Origin: Nostoc sp. FACHB-110
Lineage (GTDB): Bacteria; Cyanobacteriota; Cyanobacteriia; Cyanobacteriales; Nostocaceae
DNA length: 64,000 nt
Direction of reading: 5' to 3'
Assembly: GCF_014697425.1 (NCBI RefSeq)
Contig: NZ_JACJRU010000007.1
Span: forward strand, 62,001-126,000
Shown piece by piece: positions 51,255-59,519 of the stretch (position 1 is its first letter; every line of letters begins with the position of its first letter). Below the pieces are notes generated by a model. That model saw nothing but the letters and a program-made list of their open reading frames with translations. It did no database searches and was not told the DNA's origin. The position numbers were made by a program, and so were the translations under genes.

Positions 51255-51587
51255 ACTCATTCGCTGCAACTTCCAACACCTGCTCTTTCTAACTTTGCTA
51301 CCTACACCTGTGGCTCTCGGCCTTATCCCAACAATAATTTATTTGTGCTGTCCTACGTACACCAATTGGAAAATGATAGCGACAAATGAATTGCTCAAAA
51401 GCTCATCAGTAAGCAATTTCCCATCCAAAATCCCAAATCTAAAATCTCACATGGTATTACTTCCTGCTTCTTGTATTAGATAAAGCAGCAAAATACTTTG
51501 AGCAGGAGTACATCTTGGCCCTAAAATTCTACACGGGGAACCAAACAGACTGCATCCCCAATTCACAGTTAGCCGAGGAGTTTTGTT
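51255..51587. other. Intergenic region upstream of ppa
   Basis: 333 bases with no convincing gene. caaaatcccaaatctaaaatc near 51426 is low-complexity sequence of STRR character. GAGGAG at 51575-51580 is the likely ribosome site of ppa. Confidence 0.5.
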
Positions 51588-52097
51588 GTGGACTTATCCC
51601 GTATTCCTGCTCAACCAAAACCAGGTATTCTCAATGTTCTGATTGAAATCCCAGGCGGGAGCAAGAATAAATACGAGTATGACAAAGAACTAGAAGCTTT
51701 TGCCCTAGACCGAGTGCTTTATTCGTCGGTAAGATATCCTTATGATTACGGCTTTGTGCCGAATACTTTGGCTGATGATGGCGACCCACTCGATGGTATG
51801 GTGATTATCGATGAACCAACCTTCCCTGGCTGCATCATTGCTGCAAGACCAATCGGTATGTTAGAGATGATCGACGGTGGCGATCGCGATGAAAAAATCC
51901 TTTGTGTTCCAGACAAAGACCCACGCTATACTCATGTCAAATCCCTCAACGATATCGCACCACACCGCTTAGATGAAATTGCTGAATTTTTCCGCAGTTA
52001 TAAAAATCTAGAAAAAAAGGTGACAGAAATTCTTGGTTGGAAAGACGTGAGTGCAGTATCAGCCCTAGTAGAACAATGTATCCAAGCTGCTAAATAA
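51588..52097 (+). CDS. ppa: Inorganic pyrophosphatase, family I
   Basis: A 169-residue cytosolic enzyme that splits pyrophosphate. The active-site region is intact: [32 protein letters not shown] (metal-binding aspartates), and [14 protein letters not shown]. It starts with GTG, 7 bases after GAGGAG. It marks the return to core genome after the accessory island. Confidence 0.97.
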   Translation: MDLSRIPAQPKPGILNVLIEIPGGSKNKYEYDKELEAFALDRVLYSSVRYPYDYGFVPNTLADDGDPLDGMVIIDEPTFPGCIIAARPIGMLEMIDGGDRDEKILCVPDKDPRYTHVKSLNDIAPHRLDEIAEFFRSYKNLEKKVTEILGWKDVSAVSALVEQCIQAAK

Positions 52098-52399
52098 TGA
52101 TTACTGAGTTAGGAGTGTAGAGTTTTTGTTCTTGCCTCCTAACTATTCACTTTCAACAATGCTGAGTTCATCAATTTGGAATTTTAAAATTTAAATTTTA
52201 GATGAAGATAGTCTTTCAATCAAAAATCAGCAATCCTAAATTATTTTAGTCTTTAATCTTTATTCTCTCTTCTATCTTTGCGAATAAAACTTGTTGCATC
52301 GGGACTTTCTTCCGACCCTTACTTTCTTATACTAGATTCAGGCAATCAAAAATTTTTTAATCTAGATTGCAAACTTGGCATCAAAAACCTGAGAACTAA
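52098..52399. other. AT-rich spacer between ppa and panD
   Basis: 302 bases, no gene. aattttaaaatttaaattttag near 52179 is self-complementary AT-rich sequence; otherwise nothing recognisable. Confidence 0.4.
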
Positions 52400-52783
52400 A
52401 TGCAGCGCACTCTCCTTTTGGCAAAAATACATAACTGCACGCTCACTGGAGCGAATATCAACTATGTGGGTAGTATTAGCATCGATGAAATGTTGTTAGA
52501 AAAAGCTGGTATTGTACCCTACGAGCAAGTGCAAGTAGTGAACGTTGCCAATGGTGAGCGTTTCATTACCTATGCAATTAAGGCTCCAGCCAATTCAGGA
52601 ATTATTGAGTTAAATGGCGCTGCGGCCCGTCTAGGCATTGTAGGCGATCGCTTGATTATAATGGCTTACGGGCAGTTCTCTTCGGAAGAGTTAAAATATT
52701 ACTCTCCTACGGTAGTCATTGTGGATGAAAAAAACCGACTGTTAGAAGTACGGCACTACGATGACCTGCTCAGTAAGGTCTAA
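52400..52783 (+). CDS. panD: Aspartate 1-decarboxylase precursor
   Basis: A 127-residue pyruvoyl enzyme that makes beta-alanine for pantothenate and coenzyme A. Self-cleavage would occur between G24 and S25 (NYVGSISID), leaving the pyruvoyl group on the alpha chain. [21 protein letters not shown] and [21 protein letters not shown] are family motifs. It is 11 bases ahead of the MBL-fold gene. Confidence 0.97.
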   Translation: MQRTLLLAKIHNCTLTGANINYVGSISIDEMLLEKAGIVPYEQVQVVNVANGERFITYAIKAPANSGIIELNGAAARLGIVGDRLIIMAYGQFSSEELKYYSPTVVIVDEKNRLLEVRHYDDLLSKV

Positions 52784-52794
52784 TATTCAAAAAA

Positions 52795-53694
52795 ATGTCA
52801 AATTTTGCGCCGTCGGATTCCCAAAGCTCCGTAACCGAAACCACAATTATGAGTCACAGTAGTTCAGTGGATGAATTTCTTGTGCAATTTTGGGGTGTTA
52901 GAGGTTTAATTGCCACTCCAGGTAGCAATGCTAATCGTTATGGCGGTAACACCGCTTGTGTTGAAGTACAAGTAGCAGGCAAACGCTTGATTTTTGATGG
53001 GGGTACGGGTTTGCGTCCCCTTGGTAAACACTTGCGACAGCTGCAACAACCGATAGAAGCATATTTATTTTTTACTAATTCCCAGTCAAACCGCATTCAA
53101 GGTTTTCCTTTTTTTGCACCAGCATTTGTCCCAGAAAACCGTTTTCACATTTACGGTTCGGCTGCGTCTAACAGTGCTTCTATTAAACAATGCCTTTGCG
53201 ATCAAATGCTCCAGCCGCATTTTCCCTATCCCCTCCAGGTAATGCAGTCAGATTTGCAGTTTTATAATTTGATTGCAGGTAACGAGGTGCAGCTAGATGA
53301 TGTCACCGTAACTACAGCACTAATTAATCAAACTCAGCGTTCTATCGGCTATCGTGTGTCTTGGCAGGATCTTAGCATTGCCTATGTTACAGATTTAACC
53401 AACAAAGCCGAGCCAACTGATCAAGAGCAGATTTTCAAGCTAGTCCAAGGTGTGAACCTACTAATTGCCAATGCTACTTATATTCCCCCTACAGCTAACA
53501 ACCATGAATCTTCTGATTTACATTGGCAAAAGGCTGTAGAAGTAGCCCAAACTGCGGAAGTGAAAAAATTAGTTATTTCTCATCATCATCCAGATGATGA
53601 TGATAATTTTCTTGATCAAGTACAAGCTGATGTGCAGTCTGTCTTTGCGCAAGCTTTACTAGCTTCTGAAGGTTTAGTGTTAGCGGTTGACTAG
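52795..53694 (+). CDS. MBL-fold protein with lost metal-binding motif
   Basis: A 299-residue protein clearly of the metallo-beta-lactamase fold (VQFWGVRGLIATPG, YGGNTACVEVQVAGKRLIFDGGTGLRPLG). In active relatives the next strand reads THxHxDHxxGFPFF; here it is TNSQSNRIQGFPFF, so the HxHxDH ligands are gone. A later site is NATY where DAxY is usual, while SHHHP is kept. It is therefore probably not a hydrolase and may bind or regulate. It is translated right after panD. Start: ATG 52795; MSHSSS at 52849 is an alternative. Confidence 0.8.
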   Translation: MSNFAPSDSQSSVTETTIMSHSSSVDEFLVQFWGVRGLIATPGSNANRYGGNTACVEVQVAGKRLIFDGGTGLRPLGKHLRQLQQPIEAYLFFTNSQSNRIQGFPFFAPAFVPENRFHIYGSAASNSASIKQCLCDQMLQPHFPYPLQVMQSDLQFYNLIAGNEVQLDDVTVTTALINQTQRSIGYRVSWQDLSIAYVTDLTNKAEPTDQEQIFKLVQGVNLLIANATYIPPTANNHESSDLHWQKAVEVAQTAEVKKLVISHHHPDDDDNFLDQVQADVQSVFAQALLASEGLVLAVD

Positions 53695-54468
53695 TAATTT
53701 CTAAATTTATCTGTTGACGACAGAGGCACGATACTAGTACAACAAGGCAAAAGTAAAAAGGCAAAAGTAAAAAGAAAGAATAACGATACCACAAGCCTTT
53801 TAGCAATGTCGTATGGTCTGTTTATTTACGCCGAACTGTACTAGAGGTCATACTATTATTTTTACTCTAAAATTCTTAGCCTGGAATCTGAGAAAGTTCA
53901 ATCAATTATTTTGAGTATTTATAGTTGCGTACAGCAATAGGATGTTTACTCCCAAATCTATTTGTTTCAATCATTTGGTAAATTGGTATCATCCATAAAA
54001 TATGTTAATTTTAAGACAAGCTTTTTCTAACTGTCTTAATTGTCTTAACTGTCTATAAATTATTTACCTAACTGTCTTAAATTTCCTTGCATTTTTGCTT
54101 TGGTATTGAGAATATTTAAATTCATAGACACCATTAGCAAACAGCAAATTATTCAAGAATTTAATAGGTAAATATTAATTAGCAGCCTTTTCACATATCT
54201 TGCACCAAGCGACTGAAGTCGCAGCTACACAGACAAAACCCGCACTTCGACAAGCTCAGTGACCACCTGCGCGGGTTCCAAACCCTTGATATTGCGTTAG
54301 TCCGCGTGGTGCGCCAAGCGCAGCGCAAGCGCGATAGGCGGACTTCGTTTGTATAGCCGCGAATTCCATTCGCTGGGGCTAGGTGCAAGATGTGAATTTT
54401 GAATAATTCTTGAATTTATAAACTGCATTTGCTCAATACTCACTGCATAAAAAGCAAAGAGGTCATAA
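53695..54468. other. Intergenic region with repeats
   Basis: No protein gene is seen in 774 bases. It holds two copies of ggcaaaagtaaaaa (about 53745-53775), a cluster of CTGTCTTAA/TTGTCTTAA units (about 54028-54085) and element C (54197-54391). Confidence 0.6.
54197..54391 (-). repeat. ATCTTGCACC-bounded element C
   Basis: The ends are exact inverted repeats: atcttgcacc (54197-54206) and ggtgcaagat (54382-54391). Read on the minus strand, it matches element B (40911-41216) over nearly its full length, but is shorter by about 110 bases. It contains agcttgtcgaagtgcggg where B differs. Confidence 0.85.
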
Positions 54469-54576
54469 ATGAGCATTACTCAAAAAGTACTCCCTGCTTC
54501 AGAATTTCTCAAATATCGAAAATTGCGTGAAGTAGGATATTATCCTAATAATTTGTCAAATGAAACCGGAATTTGA
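54469..54576 (+). CDS. Possible 35-residue small protein or leader peptide
   Basis: An ATG at 54469 with AAAGAGGT seven bases upstream opens a 35-codon frame (MSITQKVLPASEFLKYRKLR...) that ends at TGA 54574-54576. It overlaps the start of the Rieske oxygenase by 17 bases, so it could be translated first and couple to it. It resembles nothing I know. Being so short, it could be chance. Confidence 0.4.
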   Translation: MSITQKVLPASEFLKYRKLREVGYYPNNLSNETGI

Positions 54577-55888
54577 TTTTTTTCAGCATTGGTATCCTTT
54601 GTCACCAGTTGAAGACTTAGATCCCAAACAACCAACCGCAGTTACACTTTTAGGGCTGCGTTTAGTCATCTGGAAACCCAAATCAGCTGAAACTTTTCAA
54701 GTCTTTTTAGATCAATGTCCCCATCGCCTTGCACCTCTAAGTGAGGGGCGCATTGATGATGAAACAGGGAATTTAATGTGTAGTTATCATGGTTGGCAAT
54801 TTGATCAGCACGGAAACTGTACTCATGTTCCCCAAGCAGAAAATCCCGAACTTGTCAGCAAGAAAGAAAATCTATGTGCTGTAGCACTACCAGTCCGTCA
54901 ACAGCAGGATTTACTCTGGGTTTGGCCAGATGCAAAATCAAGCCAACAAGCTGCTAATACACCGTTACCTTTGTCTGCTAATGTAGATGCGACTAAAGGC
55001 TTTGTTTGGTCTTCTTTTGTCCGAGATTTAGAGTATGACTGGCAAACCCTGGTGGAAAATGTTGCAGATCCGAGTCATGTACCTTTTGCTCATCATGGAG
55101 TACAAGGCGATCGCCAACAAGCAAGACCGATTCCGATTAAAATTTTACAATCAACCCCCAATTTGATTGAAGTGGCGACACAAGGGCTTTTGCCTGGAAC
55201 AATCACGTTTGAACCACCTTGTCGCTTGGAGTATGCCTTCAGCTTTGCTAATGGCAGCAAACAGATGGGACTTGTCACCTACTGTATACCTGTGTCTCCA
55301 GGGAAATCGAGAATTGTTGCTCAATTTCCGCGAAACTTTGCCAAAACACTCCATTATCTCAAACCGCGTTGGTGGGATCACATCACCAATCGCAATCTGA
55401 TTATTGATGGGGATATGATTCTTCTACAGCAGCAAGAGTATTTTCTCCAACAAAATCAACCTAATCAAAGCTGGAAAACTGCCTATCGTTTACCTACAAG
55501 TGCAGACCGTTTAGTGATTGAGTATCGGAATTGGTTTGATAGCTATTGTCACGGACAACTGCCTTGGAAAGATGTAGGAATTGATGCACCATCAATACGG
55601 AATATCAATAATGATCGCCAACAAATTCTTGATCGCTACAAACAACACACCCAGCATTGTAGTAGCTGTCGCAATGCGCTTTTAGTGGTGCAACGCTTAC
55701 AAGCAGTGCTTTTAATCTATTTTGTCATTACTGTTTGCGCTGTAGCTGTTTTTCCCGATGGATTGCGGCTTCAGTTGGGTCTACCCCTAATTGCGATCGC
55801 ACTTCTAGGTTTAGGAGCTTATGCTTGGCTGAGATTTTGGTTGCAACCGCAATTTTATTTTGTTGACTACATCCATGCACAAAGATAA
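54560..55888 (+). CDS. Rieske 2Fe-2S oxygenase, pheophorbide a oxygenase-like
   Basis: A 442-residue protein. The Rieske cluster ligands are CPHR (about 53-56) and CSYHGW (about 73-78). The mononuclear iron site is NVADPSHVPFAHHG (DxxHxxxxH, about 168-181). The C-terminus has a CSSC pair (HCSSCRNALL) and two hydrophobic helices. Rieske domain, PaO domain and C-terminal CxxC plus membrane helices are the layout of the PaO/Tic55/chlorophyllide-oxygenase group, anchored to membranes. The substrate cannot be told; chlorophyll breakdown or a related tetrapyrrole is only an inference from family. Confidence 0.88.
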   Translation: MKPEFDFFQHWYPLSPVEDLDPKQPTAVTLLGLRLVIWKPKSAETFQVFLDQCPHRLAPLSEGRIDDETGNLMCSYHGWQFDQHGNCTHVPQAENPELVSKKENLCAVALPVRQQQDLLWVWPDAKSSQQAANTPLPLSANVDATKGFVWSSFVRDLEYDWQTLVENVADPSHVPFAHHGVQGDRQQARPIPIKILQSTPNLIEVATQGLLPGTITFEPPCRLEYAFSFANGSKQMGLVTYCIPVSPGKSRIVAQFPRNFAKTLHYLKPRWWDHITNRNLIIDGDMILLQQQEYFLQQNQPNQSWKTAYRLPTSADRLVIEYRNWFDSYCHGQLPWKDVGIDAPSIRNINNDRQQILDRYKQHTQHCSSCRNALLVVQRLQAVLLIYFVITVCAVAVFPDGLRLQLGLPLIAIALLGLGAYAWLRFWLQPQFYFVDYIHAQR

Positions 55889-55921
55889 GTTTACGTTTAA
55901 CTAGGGCTTGCTTCGCAATTC

Positions 55922-55999
55922 GCAATTCGCGGCGGACGCTCGCAGGCTCGCTAACGCTGCGCTAACGCAATTCGCGGCGGACGCTCGCAGGCTCGCTAA
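55922..55999. repeat. Two copies of a 33-base tandem repeat
   Basis: gcaattcgcggcggacgctc... occurs at 55922-55954 and exactly again at 55967-55999, period 45 bases, with gcaattcgcaatt at both borders. It is GC-rich in an AT-rich spacer, just after the oxygenase gene. Confidence 0.8.
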
Positions 56000-56201
56000 T
56001 GCAATTCGCAATTAAGAAAAGCTTTGGCAGTTTACATCTGTTTCATTATTTTAGTGAATTGGTATTAGGCGATCGCCACCATAACTAATAAATTCTCTAT
56101 ATTTTTAATTCTCACAATACTTGAATATTTAAGCACTTTTTATATAAATATTAGTGCGTTAATTTGTCCTGTCTTGCTATCGTTAATTTTGAGTAAACAC
56201 T

Positions 56202-57218
56202 ATGGCAAATCAACAAACTCCACAGATAGAAATTACCAATCTTGTCTATAAGAATCAGGTCAAGAGAACTCAGTCTGATGAATACGTTGAAATTACCAAT
56301 CGAGAAAAAATACCCACTGATGTATCTGGTTGGCAACTGACTTCTGGAGTAGGACGCAATAAAGCATTTACTTTTCCCCAAGGCACAATCTTAGCTCCTG
56401 GTCAAAGCGTCAGAGTTTACACTAATGAAGTACATCCAGAGTCGGGTGGCTTTAGCTGTGGTAGTGGTGTTTCTTTATGGAAAGATTCAGGAGATGAAGC
56501 CAGACTCTTAGATGCTCAAGGAAATGTCATATCTGGTTTAGCCTATGACAGTACAGGCAATTTCACGAAAATAGCTACTACTAACGGTAAGACACCAGCA
56601 GCAGAAACCATTGCTGAAACTCCGGCTCCAACTCCCAGCACAAATGCAAATATCAATGACTTAATCAACAAACCCGTTTTCATTGAAAATCAAGAGACAA
56701 AACGCTATCTGTTTTCAGATGGAGAGCCAATCAAAGGACAACGAGGCGATGAAGGCGGTTGGTTAGCATCTAGTGGCTTTGCTAGCCCAAATGTTGTGGG
56801 TGCTGATGCCAATTACTATAACCGTGCTATATGGAAGATTATCCCTAACGGTGATAGTTTCCTAATTGAAAATCAAGAGACAAAACGCTATTTGTTTTCA
56901 GATGGAGAGCCAATCAAAGGACAACGAGGTGCTGAAGGCGGTTGGTTAGCATCTAGCGGTTTTACTAGCCCAAATGTTGTTGGTGCTGATGCTAATTACT
57001 ACAACCGTGCTTTATGGAAGATTATCCCCAATGGTGATAGTTTCCTGATTGAAAACCAGGAGACAAAGCGTTATGTGTTTTCGGATGGTGAACCAATCAA
57101 AGGACAACGAGGTGATGAAGGTGGCTGGTTAGCATCCAGTGGTTTTGCTAGCCCAAATGTTGTTGGTGCTGATGCTAATTACTATAATCGTGCCTTGTGG
57201 AAGATTAGCGTAATCTAG
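56202..57218 (+). CDS. Lamin-tail domain protein with three near-identical repeats
   Basis: A 338-residue protein. Residues about 8-115 form a lamin-tail (LTD)-like domain: QIEITNLVYKN, SDEYVEITNRE, VSGWQLTSG, FTFPQGTILAPGQSVRVYT. A Pro/Thr linker (about 125-150) follows. Then come three copies of a repeat of about 60 residues (FIENQETKRYLFSDGEPIKG ... NYYNRAxWKI), starting near 160, 219 and 279. Three copies with aromatic and W-K-I endings suggest a beta-trefoil carbohydrate- or protein-binding unit. There is no signal peptide. The copies are also very alike in DNA, so duplication or gene conversion is recent. Confidence 0.75.
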   Translation: MANQQTPQIEITNLVYKNQVKRTQSDEYVEITNREKIPTDVSGWQLTSGVGRNKAFTFPQGTILAPGQSVRVYTNEVHPESGGFSCGSGVSLWKDSGDEARLLDAQGNVISGLAYDSTGNFTKIATTNGKTPAAETIAETPAPTPSTNANINDLINKPVFIENQETKRYLFSDGEPIKGQRGDEGGWLASSGFASPNVVGADANYYNRAIWKIIPNGDSFLIENQETKRYLFSDGEPIKGQRGAEGGWLASSGFTSPNVVGADANYYNRALWKIIPNGDSFLIENQETKRYVFSDGEPIKGQRGDEGGWLASSGFASPNVVGADANYYNRALWKISVI

Positions 57219-57229
57219 GACAAATATTA

Positions 57230-57272
57230 AAAAAGATTGGGTGTAAAGTGGATACCTACACCCAATCTTTTT
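57230..57272. terminator. Bidirectional terminator
   Basis: A perfect 16-bp stem (57230-57245 with 57257-57272) begins with an A-run and ends with a T-run, so it works for both strands. It serves the LTD protein gene from the left and cnaT from the right. Confidence 0.92.
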
Positions 57273-57289
57273 TATCACCAACCACAGTG

Positions 57290-58357
57290 TTAAATGTACT
57301 GAAAAGCATTCTCTAAGGAAGAATTGACTGCCTGAACTAGTTCTTGAAGTTTAGTAGCGACTGCACCATTAGTGAGTAATTCTTCTGCTTGAGCTATACC
57401 CGATCGCATATCTGAACAAATACCACTTTGCCACAGATAAAATCCACCATTCCATAATGCTGTTTGCATTAATTCTCCTGGTTTCCCGGCTAACACATCT
57501 TGTATTTGGGTAATTAATTCTTCTGTTGTTGCTAATGGTACATTCTTGGTCGTAAAACCATAATCATGAGGAGATAGTAGCAATCTTTCTAAATCTGGAG
57601 ATGCGGATAAAGCAATAATCGCTGTGCGATCGCGTGGTAAATCGTTGCTACCTTCTAACCCTTTAATTAAAGTATATTTTTTTACTTGTTTAAATTCCAA
57701 AGCTCCTTGGAACATAGCTTCTGTTGGCGGATGCACAAATCCCGCTACAACATGGGCATCGCCAGCATAAGGAGACCAAATCAATTCCATTGTGGCAAAG
57801 GGCGGACGTTTACCAAGTTGGTCGCGGTATTCCCAAATACTTGTGGTTAAAGGAAAATGCTTAGGTACGTAAATAAAAGATAGTCCGGTTTGCTCAAATA
57901 CTTGCTGGGTTTTAGACAAACTTAAAACAGTCCAATCAACACCTAAACCTTGCCAAACTTCAATTAAAGGTAAACCGTATTTCGTTGGCAAGCGATTGCC
58001 ACCATGCATCACCACAGGTTGTCCAGCCGCCGCCAAAAGTAAAGCTGTCACCGGACTAATGGGTGCAGTGCGCGTCCTGCCATCATAAGGAATGCCGAAT
58101 ACCATCGGCAGATGTACGCTGTCAATTGCTTGGAGTTTTGGCCCTAGTTCTTCATAGGTATCTAACATCCCTGCCAACTCTTCACCAGTCGGGCGTTTGA
58201 TGCGGTGGGCAATTAAAAAGGCTCCGATTTGGGCTGGTGTGGCTTCCCCTAACAACATCATTTTAGTGGCGGCTGCAGCTTCAGCACGAGTTAAATTTTC
58301 GCCTGTGTGGTTGCCACTGCCTACCTTTTTTAGTAGTTCCCTGAAGATATTACTCAT
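57290..58357 (-). CDS. cnaT: CnaT-like, anthranilate phosphoribosyltransferase family protein
   Basis: A 355-residue protein of the TrpD-like glycosyltransferase fold: the N-terminal helical domain (LTRAEAAAATKMMLLGEATPAQIGAFLIAHRIKRPTGEELAGML), then VFGIPYDGRTRTAPISPVTALLLAAAGQPVVMHGGNRLPTKYG. The true TrpD PRPP motif (GTGGD) is altered to GIPYDGR, so tryptophan synthesis is unlikely. In Anabaena 7120 cnaT lies next to ntcB and is needed for expression of the nir operon; the same arrangement is found here. The biochemical role is unknown. Confidence 0.82.
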   Translation of the reverse strand: MSNIFRELLKKVGSGNHTGENLTRAEAAAATKMMLLGEATPAQIGAFLIAHRIKRPTGEELAGMLDTYEELGPKLQAIDSVHLPMVFGIPYDGRTRTAPISPVTALLLAAAGQPVVMHGGNRLPTKYGLPLIEVWQGLGVDWTVLSLSKTQQVFEQTGLSFIYVPKHFPLTTSIWEYRDQLGKRPPFATMELIWSPYAGDAHVVAGFVHPPTEAMFQGALEFKQVKKYTLIKGLEGSNDLPRDRTAIIALSASPDLERLLLSPHDYGFTTKNVPLATTEELITQIQDVLAGKPGELMQTALWNGGFYLWQSGICSDMRSGIAQAEELLTNGAVATKLQELVQAVNSSLENAFQYI

Positions 58358-58448
58358 AGTTAGTCAAGGGTCATTTGTCAAAAAGCAGAAGGCATAATAC
58401 TGAAATTTCATATTTCAGACTTCATACTTCAGTTGACTAATCATAACT

Positions 58449-59393
58449 TTATGAAGCTGATCGCTGCTCCTCAGATTGAATAGGTATATTTTGTAACACT
58501 AGTTCCCAAAAATGCTTAATCGGAGGAATTTGCAGACGATCTTGGGTTGTGACCATAACGACTCGCCGCGTAAAATTAGCGTTATCAGCTAAAACACCAG
58601 TGTGATTAGCTAAAGGACGAACTGCTAGGGTAGGGTCTTGACGAGCTTCTACTAATGCAGAGGTAGGCAACAAAGCAATTAATTCACCTTGACGTACAAC
58701 ACCTCGAAACGCATCTAAGGTATTTACCTCTAATGCAGCTATGAGTTTGGCTTCTAATCGCTCAAATTTATCTTGTACCAACCGCTGCATCCCATAACCA
58801 TCTTTAAACACGACTTGGGGATAACACACTAATTCTGACCACGGAATGCGGTCATACTGGGCTAAAGGATGATTAGCGGCAGTCAGGACTTCAATTGATT
58901 CATCATATAAAACTTCTACTACCATTTCTCTAGCGGTAGTCAAAAAACGATTATTCATGACGATCGCTAAATCAACTAATCCGTCCTTCAGGACTTTTAA
59001 AGCGCGATCGCTTCCTAATGATGTTACCCGCAATTGCACTTCGGGATAATCATGACAAAACTTTTGTAATACTGGTGGCAGGTAAGAAGCACACAGCGAA
59101 TGAATTGCTGCAATACACAATTCTGGCTGTTTCCCTGCCATTAAATCTGTTAATTCTTGTGTAGCAATTTGCCACTCTTGACAAATCTTCCGCACACGCG
59201 GCAGCAAACGTTCACCGCCCAAGGTCAATTTAGCATGGTTAGTTCTGTGAAACAGTTCTAAACCCAAGTCTGCTTCTAAAGCTTGAATTTGACGGCTGAT
59301 AGTTGATTGAGTGACACCACATTGCCTGGCCGCTTGTTGAAAGCTGCCAGTATCCGCGATTGCCAAAAAAGCTTGCAACTGCTCTAGTCGCAT
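58449..59393 (-). CDS. ntcB: LysR-type regulator NtcB of nitrate assimilation
   Basis: A 314-residue protein. The N-terminal winged helix (MRLEQLQAFLAIADTGSFQQAARQCGVTQSTISRQIQALEADLG, about 1-60) is followed by an effector domain (LCIAAIHSLCASYLPPVLQ ...). NtcB activates the nir operon in response to nitrite. The identification rests on sequence class and on position between cnaT and the nirA region, as in Anabaena. An NtcA site lies directly before its start codon. Confidence 0.87.
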   Translation of the reverse strand: MRLEQLQAFLAIADTGSFQQAARQCGVTQSTISRQIQALEADLGLELFHRTNHAKLTLGGERLLPRVRKICQEWQIATQELTDLMAGKQPELCIAAIHSLCASYLPPVLQKFCHDYPEVQLRVTSLGSDRALKVLKDGLVDLAIVMNNRFLTTAREMVVEVLYDESIEVLTAANHPLAQYDRIPWSELVCYPQVVFKDGYGMQRLVQDKFERLEAKLIAALEVNTLDAFRGVVRQGELIALLPTSALVEARQDPTLAVRPLANHTGVLADNANFTRRVVMVTTQDRLQIPPIKHFWELVLQNIPIQSEEQRSAS

Positions 59394-59399
59394 GAGAAT

Positions 59400-59413
59400 G
59401 TAGCCTGAATTAC
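59400..59413. promoter_or_regulatory. NtcA-type site upstream of ntcB
   Basis: GTAGCCTGAATTAC fits the NtcA consensus GTAN8TAC exactly, and the flanks extend the palindrome (atgta...tacat). It is only seven bases from the ntcB start codon, too near to serve as a -41.5 activator site for that start. It may act by repression or road-block, or for a weaker transcript. Confidence 0.6.
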
Positions 59414-59519
59414 ATTTGTGGCTCTCATTAAGTTAACGGTTTTTTCTCCTTAATTTAGTAGAGTTTGTTACAAGTTGGGAAAGGTTACAGGTAATAGTCG
59501 AATTTTTCTTCCCCACTCC

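Noticed and set aside
51295..51483. 62-codon plus frame upstream of ppa
   Set aside because: Low-complexity sequence with no ribosome site or conserved features.
54191..54388. 65-codon minus frame
   Set aside because: It lies in element C, as above.
57290..58357. trpD (tryptophan synthesis)
   Set aside because: The PRPP-binding GTGGD motif is replaced, and the gene stands beside ntcB as cnaT does.
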